Positions 55,411 through 64,000 of a DNA stretch of 64,000 nt are shown piece after piece. The stretch is from Acephala macrosclerotiorum. Its lineage: Eukaryota > Ascomycota > Leotiomycetes > Helotiales > Mollisiaceae. Position 1 is the stretch's first letter, and every line of letters begins with the position of its first letter. The DNA is taken from positions 228,334 through 292,333 of the forward strand of contig MU119249.1 in NCBI GenBank assembly GCA_014904845.1, written 5' to 3'. Position numbers and translations under genes: made by a program. The notes beneath the pieces are model-generated. The model saw only the letters and a list, made by a program, of their open reading frames with translations. It searched no databases and had not been told where the DNA came from.

Positions 55411-55647
55411 AAAAATGTTTAGTAATTTTTCGCGAAATATAGTGTAGAGATTTAAAAAAAACGAAAACTCTCGAAGTTTCGAGAACTGGAAATCTAGGAA
55501 TCGAGTTTTATTGAGACTATTGGCGACGAGTTTTTTTATTACGATTAATTTAAATCTCGCGTTTACGATTTTCTTTGTAGTAAGCGAATATTTGGAAATA
55601 CGTATTGTATTGGTCTCGAGTAGTAAACTTCGTAGAATAAATTTTAA
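55411..55647 (-). pseudogene. Open relic upstream of pol (gag or protease region)
   Basis: A 79-codon stretch without a stop and without a start codon, in a different register from pol. It is less mutated than its neighbours (for example TRFLDFQFSKLREFSFFLN). By position it would be gag or the gag-protease junction, but no motif settles this. Confidence 0.4.
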
Positions 55648-57344
55648 TTATAAATTGATTTAATGTATTGTATTTGTTTAAAGTAATAATTAGTTTAAAA
55701 GTAAAGTTTAAGTTTTTATAAAGTCGTCGAATAATAAAATTTTCGTTTTTTTTTTTCGATTTCTACGTACAAAATTTATTTTGTAATTAAGTATTTTCAA
55801 ATTGTAAATTTGAATTCGTTATTGAAAATATATTTTATAGTGTTTGTTTTTTGTAAAATCGTAAATAAATTACTGTGAAAACGTATTATTAATTTAATAG
55901 TTCAAAGATTAAAATTTTGATTTATAATTATACGAATTTCAAGAAAAATATTATTAAACTAAGTACGAGTTTCATTTTTTATAGTAGTAAATAAAATTAA
56001 TAGAACGATTTTTTTGTCGTAGATTTGAAATATGTAATCGAAATAATTAATGTAAAAAAAAATAATTCTAATATTATTATATTCGATATTTTAAAATTTC
56101 AATTTAACGATTTAAAAAATATAAACTTTAAATTATTTTTCGATTTTCTATTGTTTATTTATTTCTATTTATAAACGATATAAATAAAAAGAATTTCGTT
56201 TATTTTGAGATAATAAATTACGTTTAAAATATTCGAAAAACTAATAATTATTTTTTCATTATTCAATCGATAGTATATATTATTAATTTAAATTTTTTCG
56301 AAAACGATTTAAAAACTACATAAAAATTTCAATCTCGTAAATAAAATATATTAAAAAAAAAATATCAACGATTATTTTTATTTCGTACAAAGTTCGAGTT
56401 TCAAATTCGACAATTCGTAAAGTGATATTAATTATATTTTTATTGTTTTTTAGTAAAATATTTTTCATATTCTAATATAAATTATTTTTATATATTTTTT
56501 TTTATACAATTTTAATAAAAACTACATTTTTCGTTTATTGTTTTACTGTGTACAATTATATTTCAAATAAATCAAAAATAATTATTTTAAATATCGAAAT
56601 TTGAATTCTTTTGTTATTTAAAAAATTTAATAAATAAATCGTTTGTCTACGAAAAATAATTTCTAAAGAATTTAATAATTTAACGATATCTCGAAATTAC
56701 TAAAAATTTTACGAAAATTCGCGTTTAAAAAAATCGAAAATTTAAAAATAATTAAAAAATAATAATAATTAAAATAAATTTTTAAAGTATTTTAAACGTT
56801 CAAATAAATTACTAATAAAATCAAAAACTAAAAATTGCAAAACTTATTTCAATAAAAAGCTTTATATCGTTTGTATAAATATAGTTTTCGAATTGAATAA
56901 TATACTCGATTTTACCAAATTCGATATAAAAAATCTTCGAATAAAATTTATTTCGAATAATTTGTTTTTTTGTTTTTACAATATTGATAAAGTATTTGAA
57001 TTAGATCGATAAAATAAAAATATATAAAAATTCGAAATTAGAAAAATTTAAAATCGAAAAAAAAAAAAGTATTATTTAATGTAAATTTAATAAAAATCGC
57101 TCGTTTAATTCTTTTAATCGATTTTTATTAAAATTTTTGCGTTTAATCAATTTATCGAAATTATTTATTTACATTTACTAGTAATAAAAAACGATCGTAA
57201 AATAATAGAATTACGTTTACAATTATTGTAATTCGAAGTAATATAGTAAATAGATCATTCGCAGAAGTTCAAAAGTCGATACGAAACTATACAAATAATT
57301 GTATACAATCGAATTCGACGGTTTTCAAAAAATTCGATCGAAAC
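55648..57344. other. Element 2 leader and possible gag start, undecoded
   Basis: AT-rich region between the 5' LTR and the open relic. No zinc knuckle or other Gag motif was recognised. Confidence 0.4.
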
Positions 57345-57359
57345 GTAGAAATATTACTA
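57345..57359 (-). other. Possible primer-binding site of element 2
   Basis: On the minus strand the 5' LTR is followed directly by TAGTAATATTTC, which could come from TGGTAATA by G-to-A change. This resembles the TGGTAAAAT following the left LTR of element 1. Confidence 0.35.
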
Positions 57360-57526
57360 TATAACAATTCTCACCGCAAAATGTATCACGATTTTAGTAT
57401 AGTAAATCTTGTTTGGAAAGTTTGTGTGTATTGATACGTTTGAAGAGAAAAGGTCTCAAGAGAGAGAAACTATCTAAGGTAAAATGCTAAGCTAAACTAG
57501 TACTGGTCCACGTGACCACCCCAACA
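57360..57526 (-). repeat. Element 2 5' LTR
   Basis: 167 bp, the better preserved copy for G. It keeps G at 24 sites where the other copy has A, and has six T where the other keeps C (the other copy has 11 such T). Intact CACGTG at 57,509-57,514. Confidence 0.9.
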
Positions 57527-57531
57527 CCTGT
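57527..57531. repeat. Target-site duplication next to the 5' LTR
   Basis: cctgt here corresponds to tttat at 44,502-44,506, three transitions apart. Confidence 0.6.
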
Positions 57532-57705
57532 CCTGACTTATCATATTATTACTGGACAGAACGCCAAACATCTCCTTTTGGAGAATGTAATGAAAAATCG
57601 CAGATTAACGAGTACTCATCGACGTCAAAGTTTAGCTTCGTCACTTATACTACATCGCCTCAAAATGCTGGGCCTAAAATCCAAAGGCTCGTTCGAAGGC
57701 GTGCG
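57532..57705 (+). other. Coding-like sequence lacking a start codon
   Basis: In frame with the transcription-factor gene, free of stops and without an ATG. A CAG at 57,601-57,603 could be a splice acceptor, which would place the first exon on the far side of element 2 or inside it. Confidence 0.5.
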
Positions 57706-59381
57706 ATGCTTAATTATCGGCGACAAGAGAGAGAACAGAAAAGTGTATCTGAAGAAGCAGAGAAATCCAGGGCCAATTGTCCAACCAATCATCCATTTCC
57801 TGAGGCGAAGGACGGCGCCGAAGTGCTTCGGCATTGCGTCGCCGATGACCGCATGAATTCCGCATTGCCAATGACCACTACCGATCTCTTGCCGAAGGAG
57901 ATCACAGCTGTCGAACCTTTCAACGCCTTTCCTATTAAAATTGAGCCGTACATGTTAGAGCTCCTTTCTTCCTGTGAGTGTCTCCCCCTCCCCGGCTTCC
58001 TCACTTTCTTCTGCCTGCCTTCTGCATTTCTAGCAAAAGGGGCTAGCTTTGACTGAACCATACCTCTTTCAACAGATACAACATCCATATACGAGACCAT
58101 GTACACTATTGAAAAGCATGTGAATCTTAATCCAGCCAAGGACTACTGGCTGCCCATGGCATTCCAAGACGCCGCCTTGCTCCACGCATTCATTTTCTGT
58201 GCGGATGAGCACGGCACCATCTCACAGGGCAGGAAAGAAGGTCCAGCTGCTGTGATACATCTGAGGAAAGCCATTCAGATAGTGAATGAAAGGCTTCAAG
58301 CGCCAGTGCCAAGTATTACAGACGCAACTATTGCCGTGGTATGCACATTTGCTCATACGGAGGTACGTTGTTAGCTAGCCTCAGAATGACGTGACTGGGG
58401 GGCTTATCTCCTTTCAATGCTCTCCATCCATCTTTCTTACCCGCTGGCTTTAGATATTGAATGGCAACCATGAGAATTGGATAGTTCATATGCGCGGCTT
58501 GAAGCAGATGCTCCGACGGCGAGGAGGTATGCAGGCTTTTGAATCGAATCGACTGCTGCGGAGTAAGATCAATCGGTCAGTTATTGCTGTCGAAATTTTT
58601 AGTCTTTTTTTGAGTGCTGTGCTAATCTCGAACCAGGGCTGACTTGTGTGGATCGATTGATGCTGTTCAAAGTCCTTACTTTGAATTTGTTGTCAGAGAG
58701 TTACCAACGATGCCAGGATACCATCAGATGACAACAATAACAACAACGGGATTTTGTAGAATTACAAATTCCATCAAACTAGATGAAGCACTTACTCGGA
58801 TCCTTTGCCAGATCCAAGACGTAACGTCTAATCTAAATATGTTTCATCATCACAAGACACAGATACATCCTCTAAGCTTGCGAGAGGCCATTACATCATC
58901 TCAGTACTCTTTGCTCTCCTTTAAACTCCAGCAAAGTAACACCACCCGCGAAAACTTGATCCACGAAATGCTGCGACTTGCCTTGATAATATACCTCGTC
59001 ACTCTTCTTAATGAGTCTCCCCCAGGAGTATCACTTTACGACATGCTAGGCGCAAGTTTGAAGTCCACTTTAATAGAAATCAGGCGGAACGGTGGCCTGA
59101 ATCTTGAGTTTTCCCTCTGGATTATGTTCATCGCTATTTCAATGGTTAGGGATCCAGACACCCAAGGTTACTTTATGGCGTCAGCCACCGAGATTATAGA
59201 GGAACTAGGTGTTTCTTGCTGGGAAAATGTCGAGACCCTGTTCAAATCTTTCTTTTGGGTAGAGAAGATTCATAGAGGGACTTTCAGACCGATATGGAAT
59301 GCCCTTGAGTGTGATGGCGCATCACACGACCGACCCTTGAGGGAATCCAGCTACCTTTCGTGGTCTCCCCGTTGGGCATAG
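57706..59381 (+). CDS. Fungal-specific transcription factor domain protein, 5' end doubtful
   Basis: Four exons (57,706-57,973; 58,076-58,362; 58,454-58,575; 58,637-59,381) joined by introns of 102, 91 and 61 nt give 473 residues. The sequence fits the Fungal_trans_2 (PF11951) family: LPKEITAVEPFNAFPIK, MYTIEKHVN, FQDAALLHAFIF, HLRKAIQIVNERL, and HMRGLKQMLRRRGG across the third exon. These are nuclear regulators, often without a Zn2Cys6 cluster; none is seen here. The chosen ATG is the first in frame, but the frame is open back to 57,496, and residues that look conserved (FSFVTYTT at 57,631; LVRRR just before the ATG) lie upstream of it. The natural start is therefore missing, probably because element 2 inserted at 57,526. 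The gene may be truncated or non-functional. Confidence 0.82.
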
Positions 59382-61316
59382 TGGCTACGGCAGCCATTTC
59401 CTCCGTCTTGGCCGGCGACGTGGTCCCAACACTGAAGCTCTTCAGTGAATAGTCTTGGAATTGATTTTGTACCTGTTCTATTATCAGAAAAGAATATTCG
59501 AGAATTTATATAGCCACAAACACATTTCGTAATAAGTTATCAAAATTTTGTAAAGTATTTACAATGTAAATTTTTATATTTATTTTAATTTAAAAATTAA
59601 ATATTTTAAATTAATATAATATTAACGTAAAAATTGCGTATTACGTACTTTTTTTTTAAGTGAATTAAAAAGCAAGGATTTCTATTTTAACGAACATATA
59701 TATATTAAATTAATAAAAGAGGGTACGTCCTTGTAATAATTATTTTCTCGCTTGGATTTGGTGGACGGCAATCGGTGACCGGCATCTAGCAAAACCCGAC
59801 TTTTTTTCGACATGCGACAAACGCGGATGCGCCGGCAGATGAATACCTATTGGCGTCACAGGCCTCAATTAAGTAGAACACAGATCTTACATGCGAAAAG
59901 CAATGCTGCCAAGGGCTGACGTTGGCGAGGTGAAATAGGGGATCTGCACGTGATCACTTCACCTCTTCTCGATGTTCCACAGCCTCGAGGACATTGGGTA
60001 GTCAGCAATGTTCTCAACCCTTCAGGCACATTGGATGAGGCTTGAGAGGTTGTGATGCCTCAAATTTGAGGTTTCCAGCGCTGAACACAAGCACAGCTTC
60101 CAGAAAATAAGCTACCACTTCGGCCCCAAGAAATGCGTCAGCACTTGCTATGAATGACGTCGCTATATGAATGGTAGAAGATAGAAATATCATCAGCAGC
60201 GGAGCAAGAAGTCCATCTCCTCGTCATTCAGATTTCCTCGGAAAACACTCGGAACCTAGGCGCTTACACCATGCATGCTAGTTGAAATTTCAGTACATAC
60301 GTCCGCACTGACCCCTTCTGAAGAAGTGCCACGAGTCTGCAGGCTTGAATGTGGCAGGCACGGTTTGGACGAACGAATCGTGATTCGCGAGTAGATTGGG
60401 CCAAGTTTTCAGCTCCTGCGTCAACCACGGGGGGCTCTATCTGGCCCGCGCAGAGGGTCTGGTGGGCAGAATGAAGGCGGTGACGAACCTGCTAAACGCC
60501 TTTACACAGCAGATTTCCACCCCCTACAAAAGCATCAAAACCAAAGCAATACCAGAGACTAGGGTTTAAGCGACTTTAGGTTTGAAAACCAAAGCATTTT
60601 AGTTGTAGGGGAAGCAAACCCCCAATCTTTGCAAGTGAGTAGCGAAGTCTTAATTAAAGCTATTTTATATTAAGTTTTACTCACTCCACTATCCTTCCCA
60701 TCATTCTATCTACTACTCTACTGCTATTTTCACAGCCCTTTGCCTTTCGGAACCTGCAAATCTAGAGTACTGACTCCAAGTCCTCCAAGTCCTCCACGTC
60801 CAAGTTGTGTGTGTGTGATGGAGGGAATCGATGGAAGAGGCACTCTATGAGATAATTAGTATATAACTCGATCGAAGGAAAGAGGAACTTACAACTTAAA
60901 AAACTAAAGGATTATTGTCGAAAAGCAGAAAAAGAAGAAGGGACTTAAAATATAAATCTTGAAGTTTATGGGCTGTTTTTAGAGTTATAAAGGCCAAAAG
61001 AGCCAATCTACAAGGGCCCTTATAGTGGGAGGCTCTTTTGAGTCAAAAACTCCTGATTTTGCCTCGAATTCTGCCTCAGGTTTGCCAAAACCCAAAAATT
61101 TTGGGGTCAGCGGCACTTTTTTAAGGATTCTCGAGCCCAGCAAGTCAGTCTATGCCTCTCGAAGTCTAGTTGGTGGTTGTATACCCTGTACTTTGGGTTT
61201 GGTGCACTTGTAGGGACTATCTGCGATTCCCGCAACCTTTTCCATCGTTCACAAGCAATTCTTGGATACTTTTCACATTGCTGTCGCAGCTCGTCTTATT
61301 TATACATTACACCAAA
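59382..61316. other. Intergenic region upstream of the AN1-APH gene
   Basis: About 59,500-59,730 is a short AT-rich patch. The rest is GC-normal without a credible gene. Short inverted repeats occur: CCCCTACAA near 60,521 against TTGTAGGGG near 60,603, and AGTGAGTA near 60,636 against TACTCACT near 60,681. A tccaagtcc-type short repeat lies near 60,778. The 3' part should hold the promoter of the gene starting at 61,317. Confidence 0.5.
60995..61040. repeat. Hairpin with 10-bp perfect arms
   Basis: CAAAAGAGCC (60,995-61,004) and GGCTCTTTTG (61,031-61,040) flank a 26-nt loop that itself contains the palindrome AAGGGCCCTT (61,012-61,021). It may be a MITE-like relic or a structured leader. Confidence 0.75.
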
Positions 61317-62771
61317 ATGAACTCGAGGTTCTTCACTTGCTCAGTGCCGGGATGTGAACGACCGAGTGTCAGAGCCATCGGTGGATGCGATATGTGCAAC
61401 CGTTATCTGTGCCTCATTCACATGTCCCCATCTTTCCACAAGTGCAGCAAGGTAAGTGGCATAGCCTTTTGCCTTACCTCATTCTTACATCTCATCTAAG
61501 CCCGATACTGAGAGTTTCTGGATTAAAAGGTCTTAGACGATGCAACATACATATTGCAGACTGCCGCTGAAATTGAGCGTCTCCGCTCTCGGATCAACGA
61601 TCTGGCAGTCTGCCAGCATGCTTCAAGTCTAAATGGTGGCCGGAGTTGCACTATCGAACACTCTTCCACGATTGGCCCCGGTGCTCTTATGGGGAGCGCC
61701 AACTACCACGCCCGCATTCGTTTCCACGATGGCTCTCCTTCATGGTTACTCCGAGTTCCACGTATTGCCAGCTTCGCTGTTGGTCTTCCGTCTTCGCTAG
61801 TTGAGTACCTTATACTCAGCGAATATGCAACCCTGAAGTTTCTTGAAACTACCACAGTACCGGCACCTCGAGCATTTAGTTACAGTATATGTAGACCTAG
61901 AACAAACCATAGTACTAGCGTCAGCTTCATCCTCATAGAAGAACTACGGGGGACACCATGGACAGGCCAGGGAGTGTCCGGCGGCGAAGCCAGTGAGAAC
62001 GAAAAGGCAAAGGTCTGGAGCGGTCTTGCGGACATTCTGATGCAGTTGGAAAAACACCCTTTTCCTAAGGCTGGTTCCCTGTGCCTGCAATCATCCGAAA
62101 CCGAGGTATCGGCCGTTGCGAGCGACAGGTTTCTCGTCCTCACTCCAACAGGTCCGTTTGCTACATCTACCGCCTATTATGCTGCTTTCGCTGAGCAGTA
62201 CTTGGAGCTCATCGTGGATGGCCAGCTCTATACCGAATATCCTATCAATGCTTATCTAGTGTACCGCTTTTTGAAGGACAACGCGATCCAATTGGTCTCG
62301 CAAGAAGAAAACCAAATGACAGAGAGATTCTACTTGAAGCATGTCGACGACAAAGGCGACCACTTACTCGTCGACGAGCAGCTGAACATCACTGGCATTA
62401 TTGACTGGCAAATGGCACGTATTGTACCTCGACACGAAGCTTTTGGACCATCGCTTGTTACAGCAGATATGCCCTCCCTGTGCACTGGGAAATTCTCACT
62501 GAGCCCCAACGATCTTGTACTGGCTGATATGCTGCGGAGAAGAGGCTTATCTGATCTGGCCAGCAATATGACTGATGAAAAAGTAAGAAGATTTTTTTGG
62601 GGCCTGGCCTTAGAGCCAGAATGGACGAACGCCCTGCCGTTGGCAAATGCAATATTGAAAGCGTTTGGGGTAATGGAAGGTTGGTCGCAGTGGAAGGAGA
62701 TCGCGCTGAAGGAATACGAGACCGATGGACGCCTAAAGGACCTCATTGGTTGTTCTTCACAGATGGGATGA
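61317..62771 (+). CDS. AN1-type zinc finger fused to APH-like kinase
   Basis: Two exons, 61,317-61,451 and 61,530-62,771, with a 78-nt intron (GTAAGT...AAAG), give 458 residues. Residues 8-43 form C-x4-C-x10-C-x2-C-x4-C-x2-H-x5-H-x-C, the AN1 ligand pattern with a longer first gap. The second exon carries an aminoglycoside-phosphotransferase/choline-kinase fold (PF01636): YHARIRFHDGSPSWLLRVPR with the Arg/Lys strand, SFILIEELRGTPW, then KHVDDKGDHLLVDEQ followed by GIIDWQMA. In fungal members the usual HGDLHPxNIL loop is replaced by this KHxDDKGDH form; the IDW Asp would bind metal. Substrate unknown; resistance to aminoglycosides should not be assumed. Start context CAAAATGA. No RIP scars. 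Confidence 0.88.
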
Positions 62772-63313
62772 CAAATGCATACAGCAAAGCGATAGACCGC
62801 CTGGGGAAAGAGGAATAGGCAATTGCACAAGTGAGGTCTGGCCTGGCCATCAGCATTGTAAGGTGGTAGTTTTTGTGGCTACGAAAGGTATGGGAAAACC
62901 TGTGCGATACAATGATGCCAAGAATGTCAATGAACATATATAATATACTCAATTGTGTCCAGTAGAGACGTTATGCCTCCTGTCTGCTTCCGATGTCGAC
63001 AACGTACAGTAGGATACAACCTGGGAATTAAACCTATCCCTATCGATACGAAAACAATTCCGAAAAGCAAGCCGTTAACACAAATCAGCACTGTGATCAA
63101 CCACTCCAACTGAGCCGCCACGGCTCAATTTCCCATGATATGAAGCAAACTGGATAATAACCCTCGTCCCCAGAATTGTGAAGGATGAGAAAAACACTCG
63201 AGACTGGCCGACAGAAAGATAAGGTCCCTTTCAGAGATTCATCCCGGCAGACACCAAGGGATAAGGAGACACACAGAGCTTGAGCTACTGCCTGTCCATC
63301 TGCGGGGGGAAGG
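62772..63313. other. 3' flank between the AN1-APH gene and the Myb relic
   Basis: GC-normal. A minus frame at 62,927-63,121 includes a hydrophobic run but has only a GTG start, no homologue that I recognise and no exon partner. No gene is called. Confidence 0.5.
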
Positions 63314-63559
63314 CTATTCGACTCTAGGCCGGACCATGTTCCAGCGTGTGCGTATTGCAGGCCGAGTCCTGCCTGGGAACTTGCCGAAGATCTAATTCCA
63401 AGGCTTGCCCTCTTTCTTGTATGCCAACAAGCGCTGCTCGTCCAGCTTTGACCATGGGCTATGCTTACTCGTGCTCGAACATCCGTCATCATTGCTGCTA
63501 GACTCGGAATCGCTGTCGCTCGGACCATGTTGGAAAAACAGGGAGGATTCGAATGTGAT
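63314..63559 (-). pseudogene. Myb/SANT-like C-terminal domain relic
   Basis: The minus frame from 63,559 to a stop at 63,314 encodes a Ser/Asp-rich stretch (SDSDSESSSNDDG), then PWSKLDEQRLLAYKKEGKPW, an in-frame TAG at 63,392-63,394, IFGKFPGRTRPAIRTRW and a short tail ending RPRVE. This is the Trp-spaced helix-turn-helix of a Myb/SANT-like DNA-binding domain placed at a C-terminus, as in several fungal regulators. The stop lies where a Trp (WxWIF) is expected, so TGG became TAG. The frame is closed upstream at 63,560. Only a fragment remains. The longer frame at 63,097-63,528 is its shadow. Confidence 0.72.
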
Positions 63560-63593
63560 TCACGTGAATAGAGTACGGCGGATACGAATCACA
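63554..63593. repeat. Inverted repeat with E-box palindrome
   Basis: TGTGATTC (63,554-63,561) pairs with GAATCACA (63,586-63,593). A perfect palindrome ATTCACGTGAAT occupies 63,558-63,569. It starts with TG and lies where GC content begins to fall, so it may be the first bases of another LTR whose insertion cut off the Myb gene. Confidence 0.5.
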
Positions 63594-64000
63594 AAGCTAG
63601 TTTCGTATGAGCTAATTCAATAATATTGTATTTTATTGTGTCTACTTTTCTATTTAAAGAGAGAATGTTTAATATATGGAATATTTAGTGCGTTGTACGA
63701 GACGCAAATAATTTTATTGATTATATTAATGTATTTAATACGTGATTTAATATTTTGAATTACGTTTTTCGCGATATTAGTAATTTTTTTTTTGTAGTAA
63801 AAGATGTTATATAACGCGTTGAATATTTAAAAAAATGTAATTAAAAAGCGTTGTAAAAAAATGAATTAAAAAAAGTAAATTTGTAATATTATTATATGTA
63901 GTACGTAATTTGATTTTGCAATTTAATATCGTACGATATTAATAAATATAAAAAAAGTTTTTTATTTTATTTTATTTTTTTTTTTTTAATTTTAATAATA
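63594..64000. other. Start of another AT-rich RIP block
   Basis: From about 63,620 C is found almost only in CpG while G is common, the same strand bias as inside element 2. No gene is seen before the window ends. Confidence 0.6.

Larger units (their letters stand above)
44507..57526 (-). mobile_element. 13.0-kb Ty3/gypsy LTR retrotransposon (element 2)
   Basis: Bounded by two 167-bp direct repeats that align without a gap (hand count: 42 differences, all transitions). On the minus strand the LTR starts TGTTGGGG. Outside it, cctgt (57,527-57,531) and tttat (44,502-44,506) are identical apart from three transitions, consistent with a RIP-decayed 5-bp target duplication. A purine tract GAGAAAAAAGA (minus) touches the 3' LTR at 44,674-44,684, as a polypurine tract should. 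Inside, pol is readable on the minus strand in the order RT, RNase H, integrase, as in Ty3/gypsy. The element separates two GC-normal gene islands. It is dead: stops and active-site changes are visible. Confidence 0.9.

Noticed and set aside
57512..57856. 114-codon plus frame at the start of the transcription-factor gene
   Set aside because: It overlaps exon 1 of that gene in another frame and shows no domain.
62927..63121. Minus frame with a hydrophobic, membrane-like run
   Set aside because: Only a GTG start, no homology recognised and no neighbouring exon; the hydrophobic run can arise from T-rich DNA.
63097..63528. 143-codon minus frame
   Set aside because: It overlaps the Myb-like relic in another register, and that register carries the recognisable motif.

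Overview
This window looks like nuclear DNA of a filamentous ascomycete (Pezizomycotina) whose genome is split into very AT-rich and normal blocks by repeat-induced point mutation (RIP). Three GC-normal islands carry intron-bearing fungal genes with GT-AG introns of about 60-100 nt. The rest is extremely AT-rich, and most of its remaining C and G sit in CpG pairs. The two LTR pairs found differ internally only by transitions. The species cannot be named from the sequence alone.

Layout. 1-3.24 kb: RIP-destroyed relic ending in a CHAT (caspase-like) domain. 3.99-16.1 kb: decayed LTR retrotransposon on the plus strand, with 259-bp LTRs and a gag relic. 24.36-24.96 kb: relic of a BCS1-type AAA ATPase (minus). 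26.72-26.97 kb: eight-copy array of a 15-bp palindrome. 37.4-38.8 kb: partly mutated island of unknown nature. 38.8-41.2 kb: RIP-saturated block. 41.96-43.06 kb: intact NmrA-like NAD(P)-binding protein (minus, 3 exons). 44.507-57.526 kb: 13.0-kb Ty3/gypsy element on the minus strand with 167-bp LTRs, a decayed target-site duplication and a one-frame pol relic (RT, RNase H, integrase). 57.7-59.4 kb: fungal-specific transcription-factor-domain gene (plus, 4 exons) whose 5' end abuts that element. 61.3-62.8 kb: AN1-type zinc finger fused to an aminoglycoside-phosphotransferase-like kinase (plus, 2 exons). 63.3-63.56 kb: Myb/SANT-like C-terminal relic with a Trp-to-stop change (minus). From about 63.6 kb to the end: another AT-rich block.

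The window reads as a record of genome defence rather than a pathway. Retroelements and some host-type genes (CHAT, AAA) have been mutated, and living genes survive between them. The most informative signal is strand-asymmetric mutation. Whole kilobases lost nearly all non-CpG C on one strand and kept it on the other. The two LTRs of the 13-kb element were mutated mainly on opposite strands. The long surviving frames of the CHAT, gag and pol relics fit G-to-A change on the coding strand, which turns Trp codons into stops but leaves Gln and Arg codons alone. Large parts of the AT-rich DNA (5.6-15.8, 16.1-24.4, 27-37.4, 44.7-50.8 kb) could not be decoded by eye.
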